From NCBI GenBank assembly GCA_021234155.1, contig JAJEKV010000071.1, positions 2,119,138-2,183,137 on the forward strand: DNA of 64,000 nt, in the 5' to 3' direction. This DNA comes from Isoetes taiwanensis (taxonomy: Eukaryota; Streptophyta; Lycopodiopsida; Isoetales; Isoetaceae). The position numbers were made by a program, and so were the translations under genes. The notes below the pieces were generated by a model. That model was not told the DNA's origin. It saw only the letters and a list, made by a program, of their open reading frames with translations, and ran no database searches. Below, piece after piece: positions 34,771 through 44,300 of this stretch (its first letter is position 1; the number at the start of each line of letters is the position of its first letter).

Positions 34771-35945
34771 TTTATATTAAATTACTAACCTCATGAAGAA
34801 ATGGACTATCCCCGTCACTAAACCAATCCCTACTTTTCTCCAATATTCTCGATTGCCTCTTGATCAAGCACAAGAGGCTCCCGGCTGTCCTTTAAACACT
34901 TCAAGTGGCAAGTGTTCGGTCGGATGTGCGCTCTTAACACCGCAAATCCCTCGTCTTTGGTGGTGTAAGTTTACATTCAAACAAATGGAAGATCATTGAA
35001 AACCTTGAGGAACATTGAAATAGCCAAGAAATGAACAATTGAAGTAAAACTTTGTTTATATTAAAAAGTCAAGAGAGGTTACATCATATACACAATAATA
35101 CTATTTCTAGGCTTTAGTTCTATGTTTTTTCATCATATTAATACAAATTTCACTCTCGGTGTCAAACATATTCACAGATTTTGTTGCTTTCGACATAACT
35201 TTGCACATTCCCTTCAAAGAACCCCCCGAAGCCAAACCTTTAGATCATTCATGAGGAAATTGCCATCTACTCTGTCAGGGCTCTAGCTGTTTGGACAGAT
35301 CATGGTGTTTGGCACATTGAGGTACCCTTTGTATCTGCTGTCATCAATGAGAAGCACGTTCTCTTTTGTGAAACCTGGAAATTCGTCGTAGACCTTTTTC
35401 AGGTGCTTCAAAAAAATTGGCTTTTTACTGTTAAATAAATTTGTGTTGGTACAGTGATCCTGATTCCATCCTATATAATAATGTTATAGTGTGTTGCATC
35501 TCGCCCTAGATCGGGTGGCTGGAATTTTTCTGACCAAATCTGACGGCCCACGCTCGATCTCCTCCATGGCTATGAAGGAACGCATCGCTGTCTCTTTTTC
35601 GAGGTTTTCTATCTCTTTTCTGAGGTTGCATAATCCAAAATCTGTGCATCCCCGTTTCTAATGTTGAACGCATCATTCAGAAGCTGTGGCCGGGGGGTCT
35701 TTTTAGATGAAAGATTATAAACCCCCTTGCTTTGGATATAGGACTTGGGTATAGCAGCGAAGCTTTGGCACAGAGCTTGGCTTGGCTGCACCTATTGGAG
35801 CATGGAAGCGGTGATAAAAAATGAACAAGCCAAACAAGATAGCTGCTTGGCTGCAAATGTGCTCTTTCATTGTAATATATTTTGGCAAAGCTCATGGACG
35901 TAGGTCTGGCCCTCAGGAAATTGCAGAGGCATGGTAATTATAAAG

Positions 35946-36837
35946 ATGGCCTCTATAGCCTTAGCTCCGGGGCTTGCCCGAAAGCTGAAGAAGGTTTTGG
36001 AAACAAGGACTGATTCGCCCTATTTGCTAGAGTCCCCAAACACGTCATCAGCGTTTTACACTGAAAACACACCACAGGCAAGAAGAAATTTGCGTGCCAT
36101 GATTGAGAAGCGCGGGTTATCATTAAATGATGAATTTCTAAGGGCAAGTGAAAATGCTTAAAAGGTACGTCTCTGAAATTCTGAATGACTTTTGAACCAA
36201 ATAGATTCAAAGCTTCATTACTCTTATTTGTAGTTGAGAGCTTAATATTGCACATTAATTTTTCCAGGCTTTGGATGCAGTGGAATCAGAGGTTGCAGTA
36301 TTGGCAGAGAGCTGTGATAGGTCAGTATATAGATCTACTTGAGTAGCTCCACCACAGTAGTTACACTAGAAGACAAGATTAAATAATGACATTGAGACCT
36401 CCCCATTGATCCTTATTATAGCAATTTCAATTCAAGTGTTGATGGTCGTCTCTTATTCTTTATCAGAATAGCAAAGGCCATGAATAGCTGTGCATCTGTT
36501 ACTGGAGACTTTATGGCAGTTACAGAAAAGTTGAAACATGATTTGGAGAATAGCAATCAACGGTTGGAGATTGTTACGAATTTTCTTCATAATTATCAGT
36601 TAACTGCAGAAGAGGTATCTGAGACCACTTTCTACAAGAAGTAGGCAATCTGAAAGTTGAAATTTTTAATGGCTGTGACTCAAAGGCCCCAAGGCCATAG
36701 GAAAGCTTACATGTGTCCTTGGTTCATAGATATCTGCTTTGAGAGAAAATGATCTAAATGAGAATTTCTTCAAGGCTTTGGCACGGGTTCAGGAGATTCA
36801 CGCTAATAGTAAAGTCCTACTGCGCACACATCACCAG
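35946..36837 (+). pseudogene. COG6 (conserved oligomeric Golgi subunit 6) exons 1-4
   Basis: Four exons with canonical splice sites are visible. 35946-36169 starts ATG and reads APGLARKLKKVLETRTDSP and ARRNLRAMIEKRGLSLNDEF. 36268-36320 reads ALDAVESEVAVLAESCD. 36467-36614 reads IAKAMNSCASVTGDF and EIVTNFLHNYQL. 36730-36837 reads ISALRENDLNENFFKALARV and LLRTHHQ. The order and spacing match the N-terminal part of plant COG6, which tethers vesicles at the Golgi. Only the N-terminal fifth or so is present. A TAA (36159-36161) replaces an expected glutamine codon just before the first donor, so the fragment cannot make the native protein. It is Helitron cargo. Confidence 0.9.
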
Positions 36838-37088
36838 GTCATTTTCCTTAAGCGAAAAAAGCTATTTATATTTCAAGCCTGTTATTCTGCTGTTTTCTTC
36901 TTAAACGAAGTATGCTTTATTGGATTGCAAGTGGAAGATTTCTGCATCATGTGCAAATTTATGGATATCTCCTACTTCTGCAGGGTCTTGAACAGTCCTG
37001 TCCATTTAGGGGCTTACTATGTTGATGTTTCCATTCTGAACCATCCTTTCTTGATATTTTATGAGTCTTCCCACTAAGAAGCTTCTAT

Positions 37089-37307
37089 TTAATAGATATG
37101 CCGACCTTTCAATATCTCTCCCGTCTCATGTATCTTGAAGCAGGAATTCACAAGGCTTTTTTCCAAAGGAACATCATGCATGACAACAACACAATAAGCA
37201 CATTCAAGGTAAGTAGCTTTTCCATCTTTGGTAGGATAAATTCTGGAAATAATAACTGCAGGATATGCTATGGCACCAGCCTGAAAAGGAACATAATCTT
37301 TGACCAC
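37089..37307 (-). pseudogene. Second captured fragment in Helitron C
   Basis: The minus strand reads VPFQAGAIAYPAVIISRIYP in a clean frame. A related sequence occurs in both tandem copies in Helitron A (about 10190-10330 and 11405-11550), so the two Helitrons share an ancestor or captured the same source. The parent gene is not recognised. Confidence 0.35.
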
Positions 37308-39785
37308 TTATATGTTGCAGAACGAACTCCCATAATCTCCTCCTTTGCTTGAAGCTATCCTGTTATACCTCAAATTCCAGAATCCTGAATTAATTTCTTC
37401 AGCCATGGCATTTGCAGCATCTTCCATCTTGTGTTCAGCTATCCATGGTGATAGCATAGTTTTATATCAGCCGCAAAATGTGAAGCGTTTCTAGGGTCGA
37501 AGGCATCCCTAGCTTCTGCACTGCTGCCATAATCATGGGCATGGCCATAGCCATAGCCATTTTGGCCTTCCGTAACGGATAAGGCTTTTTGGACTGCAAA
37601 TGAAGATTTGCATTTTCTTTATCATGGCAAGAATGAGACTGATCAGGCATACGGTGGCTTTTATCTGTTTAAAATTTGCTTTTGAGTAGTAGTGCACGAT
37701 TTTCCTTTTTGTTCCTTTTACAAAGAAGATTTATGCTTCACAAGCTCCTTATTTCTATTGAGGTCTTCTGATACTTTGGTTCCATTCTGAGCAGCCACAT
37801 TATGTGTAGCTTGGCAATCATGTCATTTGACAAAGACAGGTTTGGTTTGTCTCTCATTTAGAACGTCTTAAGATGGTTTGGATAACAAGGATGTCATCTA
37901 ATAAGCTTTGTATGGCAACCATGGCCAGCTTGCAACAATTAAGTTTGAAGTGTCCATAAGACAACCTTGACCACTTCATACAACATTGTTCTATATTTTT
38001 TGTCTAGATGGAGGTCCTAGAATGTTCTACTTAATTCCTTTTCTTCATTTTGTTGTAGTATCACTATCGTTGCCTCACATATCAGTATTATCACTATCAG
38101 AAATTTACATATTCTCATTATTATCTTTTCTTGATAAGCTGTATCACGCTTTATACTTCATGAGCAGTTCAAACTGAAATACATGAAGACCTTCAATTCA
38201 TCAATATTTTTTTGGTTGTTTATTAGATTGAGGGGATATAGACTACGTTTGAAGTTCAAAAATGCTGTAAACGCAGACAAATTTTGTAAATATACTATTT
38301 TCATTTATGATCATCAATTTTCAATAAGTTGTGTTGCTTCAAGTTCAGGGTGCATGGAGGAATGGAGCCAAATAATAAATACCTATAGAGAAATAGGCTG
38401 CATGGCATATGATGTAGATCGGTATCGTGCTGCAGATAAGTGCACAAACAGTGGCCAAGAATAGTACAGTTCTTTCAGCAAATCTCGCAATGTTGTGCCT
38501 TTAGTTTTTATTATTATATATTTGGCTATACAATTCGTTCATGTTAAGAAAATAGAAGAAAGTTGCGGGCCCTCCACCATAGATGGGTAGCATGTACGAC
38601 TGCTTATGGTTGAACTTGACTGTTTTGTTTAAACCTTCATTTCTTCTAAACCTTCATCAAGCTAGGGCAAAAACCAACGGCAAAAAGGGCACTTTAAACT
38701 TAAAAAGGAGCAACACTTTTTTGCATTTTTCCCATCACAAAAAAGGCTCTAAATAAAAAAAGGCACAAAAAGACTTTTGAACTTAAAAATACACCACCAC
38801 CTTTTGCCCTTTCGCTAGGTTTAAAAAGATTGTTAAAAGACATAGAACTTTTAACATCTTTTTGACACCTAATTTATAATGACGGAAGAACGAGAAAGCA
38901 ATAGAAATAAAAGAGGAGCGTCAGTAAAGATTGGATGAAAAACACATAATATGAACATGAAAGGAGAGCCCACCTATCTACATACAATATAGTATGGACG
39001 CTTTGGAATCACACAAGTAGAATGGCACCACGGTGGCAAATTCAATCGAGAATGTATGCATTGTAGGGCATTGTCATTCAAGGACAATGGTACAAAGTGC
39101 TGCCACAATGGACAAACCAAGTCGAAGCCTCCAACACCCAAAAACCACTAACTTTCACCAACACATCAGGGCCTATAATAGTGCTCTTGCCTTTGCTTCC
39201 TTTGGCGCAAACATCGAGCAAACTGAAGGATGTGGACCATACTGTTTCAATATCTAAGGACAAACCTACCATAGGGTGGGGCCAGCTTATGCCAATAATT
39301 CTCAACCCGCAACATATTCCCAACTCTACATTCTAAATGCCAACTATGCACATGAAGCATGAGTCCAAAATGCTCAGAATGTAGATTACTTTAGATATTT
39401 TTGTTAAATAAAAGGTTACTGCACACTTTTCTCATTGCAGTTAAAATATTTAGAAACTTCCAACCTATGCCCAGCAACGCTGGGTACTGTTACTAGTATG
39501 AACTTGAATTTGTTCTTGTGTTTCATCAATGCTCCCTTAACTATGATTCTCAAGTTTTGAGCCTGCAGGCTGGACCAAAGTGCTATATAAAAATTCTTAC
39601 TGCACCAATCTATGAACTCGGCCCAGCCTGGTCTAGTTACTACCCACTTGGTTCTGTTAAGTGTGATCAACTTAACATCATCTTCTTTGGCAGTGGGTAT
39701 GGACTCACTCTTGTCATAGCTTCTACCCAGAACTCCATTGTAGTAAAAAACAAGCAGGATTTGGCTTAACCTTGTAGTCTTCTGC

Positions 39786-39980
39786 ATGGACAGAGTTGGT
39801 GCAGGGCTGGAAACTTCTGCTTCAGCATTTCTTGGTGCAGGGCTAGAAACTTCTGCTTCAGCATCTATTCGTGCAGGGATGGAAACTTACGCGCCTCGTA
39901 ATGTCTTGGAGGTGTCTTTTGCTTGGAATTTCGCTCTTGCTTTTTCTCCGAGACACTTCCGGCTGCAAAAATTTAATGCA
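39786..39980 (+). repeat. Short triple repeat TGCAGGGCTGGAAACTTCTGC
   Basis: G(T/C)GCAGGG(C/A)T(G/A)GAAACTT(C/A)(T/C)G occurs three times at about 39801, 39837 and 39872, a period of about 36 bp. A second degenerate repeat (CCGATGCATCCGCCGAT) follows at 40080-40250. Confidence 0.6.
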
Positions 39981-40569
39981 TTCTAGTAACTATATGGGTC
40001 AAATTAAAAAGAAGACAGCACAAAAGGTTGGAAGTTACCTTGTGACTTACATTCAATTTAAACGATTTGTTGGATCATAACCCGATGCATCCGCCGATTT
40101 GGCGATTGGTGTGGAGCATGACTTAATGCATCCGTTGATCCGTGCAGATTCTGTTGTCCATTGGAGCACCCACGGAGCTTGACTTGATGCACCCATCGAT
40201 GTGTTGACATCTACCGATCCGACTTCTCAGAACCCGATGCATCTTCCGATTTGCCCGAAGTTTCTATCTCGTGGTCTAATGCTTTCAAAGGGGTGTGAGT
40301 GTCTTGTCCCCTAATCACCACCACATTGTACATCTATATCTACAAAGTAGGGATGAAGAAGTAAGCTACATATCCCAATTGCATCAAACAAGACTTGGTT
40401 ACCTTTGAGGGTAGAAAATAATTCCCTTTTTGGTGTGCTAGATGGACTCACATAGTCATTGCCACCAAGATGAGCGATTAGACCTGAATTAGTAAATGGC
40501 ACCATGCTCGCGCAAACTGGAATTGAATCACAATTGATTGTAACTATACTTTGGTTTTTTTAACTAAGC

Positions 40570-40860
40570 TCCAGACTTTTTACTCTCTTTACGATGTTCC
40601 TGTTTTTATATATCTAAAGTGTCCCCTAAAATGAGCGAGCGATCTCATCCCAGCGGGCACTTTAGATACACAAAATAGGAGAAGCAAAAGAGACTAAGCC
40701 AGCCAGGATCTTGTTTTATGTCGGGCTTACTCCCTTTTCGAGTTTCCTGCTTGAGGTATCTAATTCGCCACCGAAAGTGAGTTTTATGTCATCCTAGGGG
40801 CAAATTAGATAACGATAAACAGAAAACGAAGGAGACTAAGCCGGGCTTACTCTCTTTTCG
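40570..40860. mobile_element. Two adjacent foldback repeats
   Basis: First, TTTTTATATATCTAAAGTGTCCC (about 40603) pairs with GGGCACTTTAGATACACAAAAT (about 40660). Second, GGTATCTAATTCGCC (about 40757) pairs with GGCAAATTAGATAAC (about 40800), with outer arms GGGCTTACTCCCTTTTCG and GAAGGAGACTAAGCCGGGC. Both have stems of 40 bp or more with mismatches. Confidence 0.65.
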
Positions 40861-41629
40861 AAGCTACCTATAAGTGCTCACCGTAAGTGCCTCAAGAGCT
40901 TGAAGTTGCTTTTGATCCTCCCTACTCACACCTAAGGCTTGTACCCATGTCAGAAAATTCATGATGCCAGTTCTCAATGCAACAAGTGATTACAAATCCT
41001 CGCAAAGTGAACATAAATTTGTCAATGAGAATACAATTATACTAAGCACTTCAGGAATTTTGTTATGAAGCATCTCAAGAGGCCGAGCGCAGACATGGAA
41101 GATGGTATTGGTGGATCGTGATTCAAGAATCAAAGTTAGTAGTGGTTTCCCCATCCATCGGAGGATCTTGCCACGGAATGGACACCACTACCATAATCTT
41201 CAGCCTTATCAAGGTCCGGAAGTAGTGGATCCAAGACAAATAAAAGAAGACGGTCCTTGCAAAGACGTAAACCTCTCTAACCTTGGTTCCAAAGACTTTC
41301 AATGTCAAGTAGGTTCCGCTTCGGCCGACAGCAGATTAAGCTCCTCGATTTTTGTCCGCCAAGTTCTCGTAATAGTTCCTTCCTTTAGCCTCCTCAGATC
41401 TTGGCATATAGCCCGAATACCGCCCCGCATTTAATTTGGTTTATCCTTAATCATTCCTTCCCATTTTTTAAATCTTTAATCATCTTCTGGCCGGAACTCA
41501 AGTTGTTGAACCTTCGCTTGTAGCACCCGGGGGCTTTGATCACAAGTTTGCAACCTTGCCTTACATGAATCACTTCTCGATCTTGTAGAGTTGATCCATT
41601 CTCCCAAAGGTCCTGTTGAATTCATCCGA

Positions 41630-42120
41630 AAGTAATCCAAGGTTAGTACCACATGACACAACAGGCACCACTTTACACACCACAAATACCATCATGACAA
41701 ACTTTGCACCACAAATGGCGTCATATTCACCACATGTGGTGTGGCATGTGGCACCAAACTGGTGCCACATGCCACACCACATATGGCACCACAATGCACC
41801 CAAGGCACCACATATGGCAATCCATTACTTCGCACCACAAATGGCGCCAAAGACACCACATGTGGTGCAAAATGTGGATCCATAGTGGTGCCACATTAGA
41901 CACCACATGTGGCACCACAATGCATGTAAGGCACCACATGAAGCAGGCATCCACCACTCCATATGTGGCAGATAGCGTGGTGCAATATTTAGCGCAGCAG
42001 TTGGCACCACATATGGCAGACAATCCACCATTCACAAGTATCACCATATCTATAGAAACATATGGAAGCCAATTCACTATTCAGAAAAGGTACCACGTTT
42101 GGTACTATATGTGACACTAC
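41630..42120. repeat. Palindrome-rich CCACATGTGGTG array
   Basis: The word GGCACCACA(T)ATGG and its complement CCACATGTGGTG alternate many times. One stretch, GTGGCACCAAACTGGTGCCAC (about 41748), is itself a near-perfect palindrome. Open frames on both strands are caused by the repetition. Confidence 0.8.
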
Positions 42121-42424
42121 ATATGCTACAAACTACATTATTAACATATAATTGGCACCATATGACTGTCTCCAGAACACATTTGGAGCTACATACTCTT
42201 GGAACTGAAATTATCCACCACAACTCGAAACTAGCAAAGACAAATTTCCTACACATAACTTACAACACACCCAAATGAAGAAGTAAGTGGTGTACCGATT
42301 GTTCAAGCTTGCTAGACCTTCTTTGGAAAATAACAGTTCCAATATTAAATTGCATCATATGGTGGTTCCGTAAGAAGAGGGTTGAAAAGTACCTATTTTT
42401 TCATTGATTTTCCCGAGATTCTTC

Positions 42425-42931
42425 TTACGACTTTTTAGGAGGCTTGAATTGTGGCCTAGTCATTTCAAGAGAGGAAGCATCATCTGTGGCATGTTGCTCT
42501 GCTTCCTCACTATTTGAAATGCTTGCATTCTTCCTCTTACGTTGAGACGGAGAGGCTTCAGACTCTTTTTCTCTTAACTGTTGCCAGAAACTCAACAAGT
42601 TTGTTTCTTTTCCTTTTGTGTGAAGGTAATACTTAACAGCCCATAGTCCAGAGGAGGCCATGCCTCCCCGTGCACACTTCCCCGCCTGTGATTTTTTGTA
42701 AAGGCACATATATTCATTATACCTCTCCTTGCTCAGATTCTTCAACCTGCATGATGAAACAAAACAATATTCTAAACAACAGAGAATCATGGGCATCCCC
42801 GAATCTAGAATGCAACCCACCTGTAAGTGGATTTTCCTAATACTTTCGGTCCCCAAACAGACTCGATTTCTTCTTGTGTGGCGTAATGCTTTTCTTGCCT
42901 GTACATTTCCTTGTAGGTGTATCCGTGGCAT
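42425..42931 (-). CDS. Unrecognised basic protein (up to 168 aa)
   Basis: The frame is open from about 42931 to 42425. The convincing part is the C-terminal half (KERYNEYMCLYKKSQAGKC, WAVKYYLHTKGKETN, then a charged tail with SPSQRKRKN). The N-terminal part is probably intronic, as CTGCAG-type splice sites near 42750 allow. It lies near the right end of the 13.8-kb TIR element, transcribed inward. It might be an element protein; no family is recognised. Confidence 0.3.
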   Translation of the reverse strand: MPRIHLQGNVQARKALRHTRRNRVCLGTESIRKIHLQVGCILDSGMPMILCCLEYCFVSSCRLKNLSKERYNEYMCLYKKSQAGKCARGGMASSGLWAVKYYLHTKGKETNLLSFWQQLREKESEASPSQRKRKNASISNSEEAEQHATDDASSLEMTRPQFKPPKKS

Positions 42932-42981
42932 TCAAGTCCGGTATGATCGAGCCATTTCGCGGATCGATCTTCTTGCCAGAA

Positions 42982-43105
42982 ATCAGAAATGGTCTTGCCG
43001 GATTAAGGGAGCGTGATCAGAGTTTTTGAGGGAAAATGAAAATTCAGAATCAGAAATGGTCCTGCCGGATTAAGGGAGCGTGATCAGAGTTTTTGAGGGA
43101 AAATG
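42982..43105. repeat. 64-bp tandem duplication
   Basis: AATCAGAAATGGTC(T/C)TGCCGG through GTTTTTGAGGGAAAATGA is repeated directly (about 42980-43039 and 43044-43104) with a few differences. Confidence 0.85.
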
Positions 43106-43831
43106 ATCGTGTACGTTGTTGAATAAGCCTGAATAAGACTGAAAGGACAAAATTTTGAATAAGTAATCATGTGTTTTTTTGAAAAAATAACTCCCTCTCC
43201 CACTACAAATTTGGTAGTTCCCACCACACTTAGCACCCAAAAATGTGGTGCTAAAATGCACGTTTTTGTTCCACTACAACATGCTTTCACCGAGCATGAG
43301 AAGTCCACTCATTGTCTCGTATGTAATGAACCGAGATATAGGAATGACCTAAAGGGAAAAACGGTACCTCAGAAGGTTATTCGACACTTTCCAATAATCC
43401 CAAGGTATATGCATCACCACTTCTTACAAATAGTTGTAAATTCACGTATTTTCGGTACTTATATGTTGCCTATAATTTATTCTATAGGTTAAAGTTGATG
43501 TTCCGTTGCAAGACATTGGCTAGCCTAATGGACTTCACGGCTACACATGCATCTAGTGATGATGTGATGCGAGTCCCGAGCGACAGTGCAGCTTGGAAGC
43601 ATGTCGATGCGACATGGCCTGACTTTGGAAAAGAACCACGTAACGTGCGTTTGGGCTTGGCCACCGATGGCGTAAACCCATATGGTACACAATCGACTGC
43701 ATGGTCTACATGGCCAGTGATGATAGTGAACTACAACATACCCCCATGGTTGTTGATGAAGAGTGGGCACATTATGATGACTTTATTGATACCTGGAAAG
43801 AAAAAACCAAGTAATTTAGATGTGTACCTAA

Positions 43832-44300
43832 CAATGTTGTTAAAAAACTCGTTTTTTATTTTTAAAGTACTTCTATAAAAATCCTCACGTTTTTTAAAGG
43901 ATTTTTATGATTTGGTATGGCCAAAATATAAAAAATAAAAAAATTGCAGCTGCTATTAGAAACTACTAAGTTCAAGTACAAAGATATCATAGTTGTTTTG
44001 CGATGCAACTCTTGAGAAAGTTCAGAAAAATATTATTATAGAGGTTAAAAAGTATAAAAATTTTATATACAAAGATAAATAAGTTCAAGAGTATCATATA
44101 TTTGAATAAAAAAAATCACAGTCTAAGGATTTTTTAGGATTTTTAAAGATTTTTAAGGATTTTTAAAGATTTTAAAGATTTTTAACGTATTTTATATGAA
44201 ATACGTTTTTAAAGATTTTTTTCAAAAAATTTAAAAATCTTCAAAAAATCTTAAAAAACGTTTTTTAAACGTACGGATTTTGACGTACTTAACAACATTG
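43832..44300. mobile_element. hAT-type MITE
   Basis: The element is flanked by an exact 8-bp duplication GTACCTAA (43824-43831 and 44301-44308). Its ends are inverted: CAATGTTGTTAA at the left, TTAACAACATTG at the right. The interior is very AT-rich with repeated GGATTTTT(A) words, no gene. Removal with one duplication copy rejoins the TNP2 frame as DVYLRIIVDELLP. An 8-bp duplication is the hAT hallmark. Confidence 0.93.

Larger units (their letters stand above)
35469..39496 (+). mobile_element. Helitron C (non-autonomous, carries COG6 exons)
   Basis: The 5' end TCCTATATAATAATGTTATA follows an A. The 3' hairpin is at 39469-39485 (one stem base changed), then ACTGTTACTAG and a host T. Excision joins ATA|TGG in the minus-strand phosphatase gene and restores its frame, direct evidence for the ends. 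Cargo is the first exons of COG6 and a second fragment around 37.09-37.31 kb that is also present, diverged, in Helitron A near 10.2 and 11.4 kb. 37.4-39.4 kb has no supported gene. Confidence 0.93.
35100..39787 (-). pseudogene. NLI-interacting-factor/FCP1-like phosphatase, split by Helitron C
   Basis: The minus strand at 39787-39497 reads ILLVFYYNGVLG, then WVVTRPGWAEFIDWCSKNFYIALWSS and LMKHKNKFKFI. After removing Helitron C the frame continues at 35468 with WNQDHCTNTNLFNSKKPIFLK, KVYDEFPGF, NVLLIDDSRYK and NVPNTMICP. This is the HAD-fold domain of the FCP1/SCP (NIF) type: an RPG strand, a W-S-S strand and an IDDS loop. The canonical DxDxT/DxN nucleophile loop reads YYNGVLG, so the catalytic aspartate is missing. 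A stop follows CPNS near 35283, and the frame continues to about 35180. It lies within the 13.8-kb TIR element and was probably captured. Confidence 0.75.
29477..43291. mobile_element. 13.8-kb terminal-inverted-repeat element inside TNP2
   Basis: A perfect 24-bp inverted repeat occupies 29478-29501 and 43268-43291 (outer bases GGTGAAAGC). Similarity continues inward in diverged form: AATGTGGTGGGAGATATCAAATTTG on the left matches the inverted CAAATTTGGTAGTTCCCACCACA on the right. GAGCA flanks both sides (29472-29476 and 43292-43296). Removing the element with one GAGCA joins the TNP2 frame exactly through CMIFYPPAE-HEKSTHC. The interior has its own + strand frames (29.8-31.9 kb), tandem repeats, a minus-strand phosphatase pseudogene and Helitron C. 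The superfamily is uncertain: a 5-bp duplication with GGTGAAAG ends does not match a family I know well. Confidence 0.75.

Noticed and set aside
41570-42114. Open frames rich in C, H, W and M on both strands
   Set aside because: They arise from the CCACATGTGG palindromic repeat.
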